Source: Clostridium sp. BNL1100
Lineage (GTDB): Bacteria; Bacillota; Clostridia; Acetivibrionales; DSM-1351
Assembly: GCF_000244875.1 (NCBI RefSeq)
Contig: NC_016791.1
Span: 477,501-541,500 of the forward strand
Reading direction: 5' to 3'
Length of the DNA: 64,000 bases
Each line of letters begins with the position of its first letter. Position 1 is the first letter of the stretch. The position numbers and the translations under genes are program-made. Under the pieces are notes generated by a model that ran no database searches, was not told the DNA's origin, and worked only from the letters and a program-made list of their open reading frames with translations. Positions 40,999 to 48,647 of this stretch are shown here, piece by piece.

Positions 40999-41961
40999 AT
41001 GGAAAAACTAGGAATTATTTTCCCGGGAACGGCATCTTTTTACACCGGCATGGGAAAAGAATTGTATATAAATTACCCCATGGCAATGGAAACATACAGG
41101 GAAATAGAGTCACTTACCGGATATAATTTGACCGACAGGCTCTTTGACAGTTACTGCTGTGAAGAGTTTACCACAGAGGAAAAGAAACTATCTGTTTTAG
41201 CGGCTGAGATCATAGGTTTCAAGTTATGGCAGGAGAAATATAGAATTAACCCCGAATGTTTTGTTGTAGAGGGTTTGGGGATTGTTCCGGCACTGGTATG
41301 TGCCGGAGCAATCACTATAAATGAGGCTGTATGTATTATTCAGGATATATGTAATGTGGAAAAAACCATATTCAAGATTCCGGAATATCCAATACTTTCA
41401 GAAGCCAACGGGTATAAGGAGTTTGGAAAGGAAGATATTCCATTCTTCGTTAAAAAGATTTTAGATGTTGAAAGTTTGAATATTAAAGAGTGTACGATAG
41501 CCTTAATAAATCGACAAATAGACTGTTTATTGGAAATAGGACCTGATAACCGTTTGTTCAAGGAATTCAGTGCTATGCCCCAGAAGTTCATTTGCGGTTA
41601 CTTTGATACAATGAAGGATAGAAATTACATCATTGAGAATATCAGCTTTAAAAAGTTTTTCAATCTGAAGTATTTTATTATGAGACTTCTTGGAATTGCT
41701 GCGTCAACACGGAATTTCAGTACTGACTATTCAAACTATGAATCGGAAGTAGTAAGAAATTACGGAAAGCTAAAGGAATTATGTGACGGGCTTGAGAAAA
41801 GCGGAGCTGAAGTATCCGGGAATCACGTCTGTGAAGCTGTAAAGTTGTTAGAAAGTATTCTAATGTATAAGCAGGTACCATCGGAAGAAATGGCTGAACG
41901 TTACAGTATGCTTACTGAAGAAACGCTGATTCGTATTAATGATTATATTGATATGGATTAA
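40999..41961 (+). CDS. Degenerate acyltransferase-like protein lacking catalytic residues
   Basis: 320 residues. The start IIFPGTASFYTGMGKELY and the following helices match acyltransferases, but the nucleophile motif GHSLG is replaced by VEGLG (E91 and G92 where His and Ser stand), and about 90 residues that hold the second catalytic His are missing. The C-terminal ~110 residues (LGIAAST ... KLLESILMYK) are related to the unusual extension of the active acyltransferase at 30046, so the two are probably paralogues. It cannot transfer acyl groups by the usual mechanism; a structural or docking role is inferred. It lies directly before a ketosynthase-like gene that is also impaired. Confidence 0.8.
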   Translation: MEKLGIIFPGTASFYTGMGKELYINYPMAMETYREIESLTGYNLTDRLFDSYCCEEFTTEEKKLSVLAAEIIGFKLWQEKYRINPECFVVEGLGIVPALVCAGAITINEAVCIIQDICNVEKTIFKIPEYPILSEANGYKEFGKEDIPFFVKKILDVESLNIKECTIALINRQIDCLLEIGPDNRLFKEFSAMPQKFICGYFDTMKDRNYIIENISFKKFFNLKYFIMRLLGIAASTRNFSTDYSNYESEVVRNYGKLKELCDGLEKSGAEVSGNHVCEAVKLLESILMYKQVPSEEMAERYSMLTEETLIRINDYIDMD

Positions 41962-41978
41962 TAAATCAGGAGAATATC

Positions 41979-43889
41979 ATGATTGACGAGAAGAAATTAA
42001 GCAAGTACATATTAAATGAATTGAAGAACGGAAATATAACAAAGGGAACGGCTATAGAACTGGTAAAGCAGATAAACTATACTGATCCTCAGGACAATGA
42101 AGTAGCTGTAGTTGGTATTGGCTGTAGATTCCGGGAGGCTGATGATTACCAGTCCTTCTGGGATTTACTGATAAATAAGAGGACTGCGGTGGACAGATGT
42201 GCCAAAAAAAGGGTATATGCTATGGAAAAGATCCTGCCTGAAGGGATTTTGGATAATACTACAACCCATAGCAAGGGATCCTATATCAATAACCTGTTTG
42301 ATTTTGATTATCACCTGTTTGATCTTACCTTTGAAAATGCCACGATAATGGCACCCAGTCAAAGGATTATGCTGGAGGCTGCATATAGAACTCTTGAAGA
42401 TGCAGGCTATCTGGGTGAAAGATCAAAGGAAAATATGACAGGAGTTTATATTGGCAATAATTTCACATCGGAATTATTGATTTCACATGCTTCCATAGTT
42501 GCACAGGTGGGGGTAGGGGGATTTGAGTCCATTATGTATAATTGGTCCAGCGGTTTGGCTACAAGGATATCAAAGCATTTCGACCTGAAAGGCCCTTCCT
42601 ATGTTGTTGATTTAAGTTGTGCTTCCTCGACAGTTGCCATATTTAATGCGTATAAGGCAATATTGGACAAGCAATGTGACTCGGCAATTGCAGGTGGGAT
42701 AAATATAATTCTGAAACCCAATATCCGTATAACGGGAACCGATGATAAGATTTTCGAACACGGAAATGATGTTATCCAAAGAGATTATGATGATAATCCG
42801 GGTGGTGTGTACCATGGTGAAGCGGCAGCGGCACTTTTTTTAAAACCTTTAAAAAAGGCACTACAGGACGGAGACAGGATCCATGCTGTATTTAAAGGTG
42901 GAAGCTTCAACAACAACGGAACAGATTGTGATTTTAACGGCAGTAGCGTTGCTGCCATAAAAGATGTTTTACTCAGTGCGGTTAAAAAGACAGGTATCAA
43001 TATTGAAGATGTTGGCTGCCTTGATGGGGAAGGCTCCTCTGACAGACATGAGGAAATGATCCAGACCACCGGGTTGAGTGAGGGGATGAAAATGCTTACC
43101 CATAAGAGGCAATATTGTGCCATAGGAAGTGTACCACCCAATATGGGATATATACAGGCTGCAATGGGGGCTTTCTGTGCAATTAAGGGTATTTTGTCCC
43201 TGAAACATAATAAAATTCCGCCTGTATACCACTTTATAAAGCCAACTTCCTTGCTTAATTTTGCAGCTACTCCCTTTTATGTAAATGATTTTGCCGTCCA
43301 ATGGGAAAAACAGCCTGATACTAAACGATGTACAGGTATTTATTCATTCGGATACGGTGGCAATAATCTTGTGACCTTTATCCAAGAAGCACCGGAACCT
43401 GAAATATTAGAAGAATCAGGTGAAGACGAATTATTTATTTTAACGGCTAAATCAGTCTACTCCTTCAATAAAAATATTGATTCATATATTAAGTTTTTAA
43501 AAAGTGAAGAAAAGAGTCGTATTATTGATATTTGTTACACTGCGAGTGTAGGTAGAGCTATTTATCCAAATTTCAGGTTGGCTATTATTGCAAATAGTTG
43601 TGAAGATTTATATTTAAAACTTAAGGCCTTCAAAGATGGAAAGATTCTTGAAAAAGTTTATTACCAGTGTAATGAACAAGCTGATTCAAAGTCAACGAGA
43701 CCGGATATCAGATTTGAATCTTTACTGCAAGATAGAGATTTGGATAATGTCGCTAAGGAATTTTGTAAGGGAAGTAATATGAGTTTCAGTAAAATGTATG
43801 AAACAAAAGAAGTTAGGATATGTACATTGCCAAATTACACTTTTGATAGAAAAAGATGCTGCATATTTGACCAATATAAGAAAAAATAA
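41979..43889 (+). CDS. Free-standing ketosynthase-like protein, non-elongating type
   Basis: 636 residues. N-terminal docking-like helices (LSKYILNELKNGNITKGTA) resemble those of the PKS at 36120; then a full ketosynthase fold and post-KS linker, ending after NYTFDRKR. The active-site cysteine is kept (C214 in LSCASS), but the EAHGTGT histidine is replaced by Glu351 (DGEGSSD) and the NxGH histidine by Tyr391 (NMGY). Without both histidines it should not decarboxylate malonyl-ACP or extend a chain. It could accept and pass on an acyl chain, or act like a chain-length factor. There is no ACP or AT. It starts 17 bases after the degenerate acyltransferase and ends the first biosynthetic operon. 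Confidence 0.85.
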   Translation: MIDEKKLSKYILNELKNGNITKGTAIELVKQINYTDPQDNEVAVVGIGCRFREADDYQSFWDLLINKRTAVDRCAKKRVYAMEKILPEGILDNTTTHSKGSYINNLFDFDYHLFDLTFENATIMAPSQRIMLEAAYRTLEDAGYLGERSKENMTGVYIGNNFTSELLISHASIVAQVGVGGFESIMYNWSSGLATRISKHFDLKGPSYVVDLSCASSTVAIFNAYKAILDKQCDSAIAGGINIILKPNIRITGTDDKIFEHGNDVIQRDYDDNPGGVYHGEAAAALFLKPLKKALQDGDRIHAVFKGGSFNNNGTDCDFNGSSVAAIKDVLLSAVKKTGINIEDVGCLDGEGSSDRHEEMIQTTGLSEGMKMLTHKRQYCAIGSVPPNMGYIQAAMGAFCAIKGILSLKHNKIPPVYHFIKPTSLLNFAATPFYVNDFAVQWEKQPDTKRCTGIYSFGYGGNNLVTFIQEAPEPEILEESGEDELFILTAKSVYSFNKNIDSYIKFLKSEEKSRIIDICYTASVGRAIYPNFRLAIIANSCEDLYLKLKAFKDGKILEKVYYQCNEQADSKSTRPDIRFESLLQDRDLDNVAKEFCKGSNMSFSKMYETKEVRICTLPNYTFDRKRCCIFDQYKKK

Positions 43890-43946
43890 AAACTAAGAAG
43901 TTTCAGTTAAGTCTTAATTTGAGAAAGTACCCTTATAATAGTTTTG

Positions 43947-43975
43947 TTGACATATATTTCATATAATAATATAAT
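43947..43975 (+). promoter_or_regulatory. Consensus promoter of the regulator-exporter operon
   Basis: TTGACA (43947-43952) and TATAAT (43970-43975) with exactly 17 bases between: a perfect housekeeping consensus. It lies in the ~200-base gap after the ketosynthase-like gene and 115 bases before padR. AT-rich dyads around 43976-44030 could be PadR sites, not clearly resolved. Confidence 0.7.
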
Positions 43976-44090
43976 ATGTTATATATTACTGTGTCACACA
44001 CAATAGTATATAGTACAAAATGTTTTGTTATTAGAATGAAATATCTTTAAGCACCTAAAGGGTGTTAATTAAAGGGAAAGAGGGGGTAAT

Positions 44091-44423
44091 TTGGACGCGA
44101 AACTTATTAGTGAAATGAATAGGGGCTATTTGCAGCTGATAGTTTTGGAATGCCTTTGTGAACCCATTCACGGATATGGGCTCATCAAAAAGTTAAGAGA
44201 CATTGGATATGATTCGGTAGAAGCAAATACTTTGTATCCATTGCTGTGCCGGTTTGAGAAAAACGGGTGGGCAAGCAGCGAATGGACACTTAACGATGGG
44301 CAGCCGCAGAAAAAGTACACTATTACTGCTGAAGGTATAAGTGTACGAACTCAGTTAAATGAAATATGGAAAAAGCAATGTAATATCATGATGAAAGTAA
44401 AGGGGAGAATGTATGACGAATAA
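44091..44423 (+). CDS. PadR-family transcriptional regulator
   Basis: 110 residues. Winged-helix PadR fold: RGYLQLIVLECLCEPIHGYGLIKKL, TLYPLLCRFEKNGW, and KKYTITAEG. PadR repressors of this size often control adjacent exporters and respond to the exported compound. Start TTG 44091 with GAGGGGG about 5-6 bases upstream. It overlaps the next gene by 11 bases. Most likely it autoregulates the operon from the strong promoter at 43947 and senses the cluster product; that is inference. Confidence 0.93.
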   Translation: MDAKLISEMNRGYLQLIVLECLCEPIHGYGLIKKLRDIGYDSVEANTLYPLLCRFEKNGWASSEWTLNDGQPQKKYTITAEGISVRTQLNEIWKKQCNIMMKVKGRMYDE

Positions 44424-45381
44424 TTTGAAGACATATTTGAATGAAATCAGTCAATATCTTTACACAAATAATTCAAAGGACAAAGAAGATATTCTGAAAG
44501 AGATTGAGGCGTATATTCTTGAAGAAACTAAAAATACCTACCAGAAAGTAACAGAAGAAGGAATCCTAAAAGTTACTAAAGATTTCGGATCTCCTAGAGA
44601 GGTAGCAAAAAGGTATATGCATGAGCTCCAAGAGAACACAATCCCCAGAAAAAGATTTTTTATGATGCTTCTGAGTATAGTATTTGCCATTCACTCAAGC
44701 ATTTATATGTTCTTAATGATTAATAATATTGATAGTTTGGCTTTTGACAATTCATATTCTGACAATGTGCAGCTCCTTTTACAAATTTTAAGTGTATTTG
44801 TTGTTTTATTTATGGACGCTGTTTTATTGCTACCTATTACAGCGTATTTATTTAAAAAGAAGCGTGATTTTAAATTTTTTAAATTTATTAGTGACAATGA
44901 TGAAAATACCAGCTTATCGGATATTAGTTTTTTCCGCCCTAAACAAAGAAAAGACAATGTTATTCTGATGTTTGTAAGCATAGTTGTTTTTGCTGTGGAG
45001 TTATTGGTTTATGCAAAATACAATACCCTGTTCGTTATTTCCTCTTTAAAGGACCATAACGCAATTCTTGCGGACAGTATAATATGCAAGGCCGTTTCTA
45101 TAGCAATCATAGTTGTAACGGCAATTCATTTCGTTAACTACCTGTTGAAAGCATTATCAGGCAAAATCTCCGGAGAACTTTTATTGACAAATATAAGATT
45201 AGTTTTGTTATGGGCTGCTATAAACGTCATAACGTTTTACCGGAATGAAGTCCCTGAATTTCAGGATGCTTTGAAAAGTATGAATTATCTTAATATAGTT
45301 ATGGTAATAGTGGTTATTTTGTTTTTGTACAGCTGCATTCGGAACTGTGTCATATCAAATATAAAATATAAGTTAAAATAA
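44413..45381 (+). CDS. HAAS-domain membrane protein (DUF1700-like)
   Basis: 322 residues. The N-terminal ~75 residues are a helical HAAS-type domain (YLNEISQYLY, EIEAYILEE, FGSPREVAKRYM), followed by about six membrane segments (near 80-100, 120-147, 185-205, 225-250, 262-280 and 295-312). Proteins of this kind are usually encoded directly after PadR regulators. Their biochemical role is unclear; a regulatory or sensing role with PadR is likely. Translationally overlapped with padR. Confidence 0.8.
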   Translation: MTNNLKTYLNEISQYLYTNNSKDKEDILKEIEAYILEETKNTYQKVTEEGILKVTKDFGSPREVAKRYMHELQENTIPRKRFFMMLLSIVFAIHSSIYMFLMINNIDSLAFDNSYSDNVQLLLQILSVFVVLFMDAVLLLPITAYLFKKKRDFKFFKFISDNDENTSLSDISFFRPKQRKDNVILMFVSIVVFAVELLVYAKYNTLFVISSLKDHNAILADSIICKAVSIAIIVVTAIHFVNYLLKALSGKISGELLLTNIRLVLLWAAINVITFYRNEVPEFQDALKSMNYLNIVMVIVVILFLYSCIRNCVISNIKYKLK

Positions 45382-45401
45382 AAAGTTTGGAGGGGTATAT
45401 A

Positions 45402-46331
45402 GTGGTTTTAAAAGTTGAAAGCATGGTTAAGAGTTTTAATAAATTAGTTGCAGTAAATGGTGTAAGCTTAAAGGTTAAAGAAGGCGATATCTTAGGATTG
45501 CTTGGTCCGAATGGTGCAGGTAAGTCAACATTTATCAATGCGATTCTGGGGCTTACAAAAGTAGATGAAGGAACCATTGAGATTTTTGGGAATAAAATTT
45601 CCAGGGCTGCAAAAAAGAAAATTGGCTTTGTGCCTCAGGAAATTGCTATATGTTACGAGCTAAATGCATATGACAATGTTGCCTTCTTTGGAAAACTATT
45701 TGGATTAAGAGGAGCTGCGTTGAAGGAAGCAGTTAAAAAATCAATGGAGTTCACTGGCCTTTGGGACAGAAGAAAGGAAAATCCCAAAAAATACTCAGGG
45801 GGAATGCAAAGACGTCTAAATATTGCATGTGCAATTGTCCATGAACCTGAACTTTTGATAATGGATGAACCGACAGTAGGTGTTGACCCACAATCAAGAA
45901 ATAATATCCTGGAAACAATAAAAAAACTCAATGAGAACGGGACAACAGTTATTTATACTTCCCACTACATGGAAGAAATCGAGGAAATATGTACGAAAGT
46001 AGCAATTATTGATTTAGGAAAGCTTATTGCCGAAGGAACAAGCGAGAGTATTAAAAATAGTATTCTGACTGAGAGATTGACAAAATTTGAAGTTGAGGAT
46101 GATAACGGCAAATGTGAGAGCATTATAAAAGACATTGAAGGTGTAATAAGCTGCAGTGTCAATGAGAATGGCAATACTCTTCTGGTAAAGTCAAAGAAAA
46201 ACATCGATAATCTTCCTATTATGATTGAAAGACTTGTAAAAGGCGGAGTAAAAATAATATCTGTAAATATTGAGCAACCAACGCTGGAGGCTGCTTTTCT
46301 GTCTTTAACAGGTAAAACACTAAGAGATTAA
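45402..46331 (+). CDS. ABC transporter ATP-binding protein (drug-exporter type)
   Basis: 309 residues. Walker A GPNGAGKST, signature YSGGMQRRLNIA, Walker B LLIMDEPTVGVD, switch His in TSHYMEE, and a C-terminal ~80-residue extension as in DrrA/CcmA-like ATPases. It powers the two ABC-2 permeases encoded next. Start GTG 45402 was selected because TTGGAGGGG lies 6-9 bases upstream; a longer in-frame start at 45387 would include that site. Probably self-resistance or product export. Confidence 0.93.
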   Translation: MVLKVESMVKSFNKLVAVNGVSLKVKEGDILGLLGPNGAGKSTFINAILGLTKVDEGTIEIFGNKISRAAKKKIGFVPQEIAICYELNAYDNVAFFGKLFGLRGAALKEAVKKSMEFTGLWDRRKENPKKYSGGMQRRLNIACAIVHEPELLIMDEPTVGVDPQSRNNILETIKKLNENGTTVIYTSHYMEEIEEICTKVAIIDLGKLIAEGTSESIKNSILTERLTKFEVEDDNGKCESIIKDIEGVISCSVNENGNTLLVKSKKNIDNLPIMIERLVKGGVKIISVNIEQPTLEAAFLSLTGKTLRD

Positions 46332-46348
46332 GTGATTGGGGGATAGCA

Positions 46349-47476
46349 ATGAATACATTATATATTGCTTATTATACAATAAAAAGAATCATGTTGGATA
46401 AAAGGACCAATATAATGAAAATATTGATTCCGATTGTCGCCATAGTAATATTGGGTGTGGCATTAAAAGGCTCTTTTGAGCTATCCAACATGGATATTAT
46501 AAAAGTAGGGTACCTGAATCTTGATAATGGAAAACAGGGAGAGACCCTTGTAAAAATCTTAAAAGAGGATAAATCCATTAAAGAATTAATAAGTCTTGTT
46601 CAGGTTGATTCTGTTGATAAAGCTGAAAAAATGATTTCTGATGATAAAATATCATCGCTTATATTTATTGATAAAAATTATACGAAGCAAATAGAAAGCG
46701 GTGAGAAATCAAGTGTTACAATATACTCCAGCAAATATTCAGACTACAAACTGACAGTAGTACAGAACATTATGGATTCGTATGTCAATATTGTTAACAC
46801 AAATATAGCGGTTGCCATGGTAACAGGTAAACCTGCAGAATACAGTTCTTCTTCCAGTATTAAGGAAATACCTATTTCAATCAACGGTAACAGGCCAAAA
46901 GCTATTGACTATTACGCAGTTACGATACTCGTGCTGTCGCTACTATCGGGTGCGGCATTTGGATGTGAGCTGGTGGGAGAAGATTACATAGGAATAATGG
47001 GAAAGAGGATTAAAAGCACTCCGGTTAGTCCAGTTCAACAATATGCAGGAAAGATGATAGGGGCATGCCTTTCAAACTTTGTGCAGGGTCTTGTCATGGT
47101 CTTATTTACAAAGTTTGTTCTTAAGGCCAATTGGGGAAGCAATATATTCATAATATTAGCTTTCACGTTACTGGTGGCAGTATTTGCTACAGCGATAGGT
47201 GCTATGTTATGCATAATGTTCAATGATGTAAACCGTGCAGGGGCTTTATCAAGTCTACTTGTTCCGATATTTACATTCATTGCAGGAGGGTATATAAAAA
47301 TTGATTTTGGACCTATTAAATACCTTTCACCAAACCAATGGGCACATACAGCATTTTTTAATACCATTTACAATGGGGATCAGCATCTGGTAGTAACCAA
47401 TGTTCTTGCGTTACTTATAGCTACCGTTGTTATTTCGACTGTTTCTATTATATTGGCAAGGAGGAGAACAAATTGA
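46349..47476 (+). CDS. ABC-2 type transporter permease, first subunit
   Basis: 375 residues. One membrane helix near residues 22-40, a large extracytoplasmic domain to about 185, then five further helices, the layout of ABC-2 exporters. RIKSTPVSPVQQYAGKMIG is the cytoplasmic segment often seen in this family. It probably pairs with the next permease as a heterodimer. ATG 46349 follows GGGGGAT. Confidence 0.9.
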   Translation: MNTLYIAYYTIKRIMLDKRTNIMKILIPIVAIVILGVALKGSFELSNMDIIKVGYLNLDNGKQGETLVKILKEDKSIKELISLVQVDSVDKAEKMISDDKISSLIFIDKNYTKQIESGEKSSVTIYSSKYSDYKLTVVQNIMDSYVNIVNTNIAVAMVTGKPAEYSSSSSIKEIPISINGNRPKAIDYYAVTILVLSLLSGAAFGCELVGEDYIGIMGKRIKSTPVSPVQQYAGKMIGACLSNFVQGLVMVLFTKFVLKANWGSNIFIILAFTLLVAVFATAIGAMLCIMFNDVNRAGALSSLLVPIFTFIAGGYIKIDFGPIKYLSPNQWAHTAFFNTIYNGDQHLVVTNVLALLIATVVISTVSIILARRRTN

Positions 47477-48591
47477 CAGTATTATTAAGTAATATAAGAC
47501 GTATTTTCAAAAAGAAATTGAACTTTCTTTTTATGTTGGTTATACCGGTTATTTTGACTGTTGTAGTTGTGGTTGGCTCAACAGGTAATGCGGTATACAA
47601 AGTGACTTTGGTGGATAATGACAATACAAAACTGACCCAGATGTTTTCAGATTTCCTGAAGGATAAAAGTGAAAATATTAAGCTGGTGGAATTCAAAGAA
47701 GATGAAATCAAAAATGCAGTGATAAATTCCAAAATTGATTGTGGAATTATAATAAATAAAGATTTTACGAAAAATGTTCTAAGCGGAAAAGATGATAATG
47801 TAGATTTTTATATGCTTGAAGGAACTAACGCAAATGAACCTATAAAGCTGTCAATAAGCAGTTTCTTCAGTTCGGCTAAAACAATAAGCAAATCAGCAAA
47901 TCAAGATGAAAACCTATTCTATCAATCTATGGATAAATATCTCCATGGGTCATTGAAACTAGACAACAAGAAATTTGACGGGGAAGCAGAAAACAGTGAG
48001 AGAAAGACATTATCAATAGGATTCTTTTCAATGGGTCTGATGCTGCTTATGATGTCAGCTACAACATTGATAATGAAGGATAAGGAATATAAAACCTTTA
48101 CAAGAATTATGACAACTCCAGTTTCACTTAGAAGTTATTTTCTCCAGAATATCATCAGCTTTACACTTGTAGCTTTTATCCAAATAGTAGTCGTCCTGTA
48201 CATATTATGGAAAGGGTATCATATTGATTTTGGAGGAGTATTCCCGCAGTTAGTGCTATTATCCATGTTGTTCGCACTTACGTGCGTTTCAATAGGAATA
48301 ATAATCTCAAGGTATGCAAAAAAGTCATCACATGTAAATGCAACAGTTGCTTTACTAACTATGCCTATGCTGATGCTGGGAGGCTGTTTATGGCCGTTTG
48401 ATTTCATGCCCGAATCATTGCAGAGGATAGGACAGTTATTACCGACCAGGTGGTATATGCTGGCTGCGACAAAAATATTTGAAGGTAAGAGCATTGCGGA
48501 CTGTGCTCTCCAGATAGGATTAATGCTTGCCTTTGCCTTTGTAATGTTTGTATTGACCTTCTTCCGCAAGGTTGACATGGCTAAGTCCTAA
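47473..48591 (+). CDS. ABC-2 type transporter permease, second subunit
   Basis: 372 residues with the same architecture: N-terminal helix near 15-35, extracytoplasmic domain, and five C-terminal helices with RIMTTPVSLRSYFLQNI before them. Start TTG 47473 overlaps the stop of the preceding permease by four bases and lies after AGGAGGAG, so the pair is translationally coupled. Likely exporter half for the cluster product. Confidence 0.9.
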   Translation: MTVLLSNIRRIFKKKLNFLFMLVIPVILTVVVVVGSTGNAVYKVTLVDNDNTKLTQMFSDFLKDKSENIKLVEFKEDEIKNAVINSKIDCGIIINKDFTKNVLSGKDDNVDFYMLEGTNANEPIKLSISSFFSSAKTISKSANQDENLFYQSMDKYLHGSLKLDNKKFDGEAENSERKTLSIGFFSMGLMLLMMSATTLIMKDKEYKTFTRIMTTPVSLRSYFLQNIISFTLVAFIQIVVVLYILWKGYHIDFGGVFPQLVLLSMLFALTCVSIGIIISRYAKKSSHVNATVALLTMPMLMLGGCLWPFDFMPESLQRIGQLLPTRWYMLAATKIFEGKSIADCALQIGLMLAFAFVMFVLTFFRKVDMAKS

Positions 48592-48647
48592 ATTAACAGA
48601 TTTAATAAAAAGGGCCCGAAAGTATTGTATTAGTAGAGGAGCGTTAT

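Noticed and set aside
41979-43889. Ordinary elongating ketosynthase with a missing ACP due to frameshift
   Set aside because: The frame ends naturally after the post-KS linker, and both catalytic histidines are substituted, so the change is not a simple truncation.
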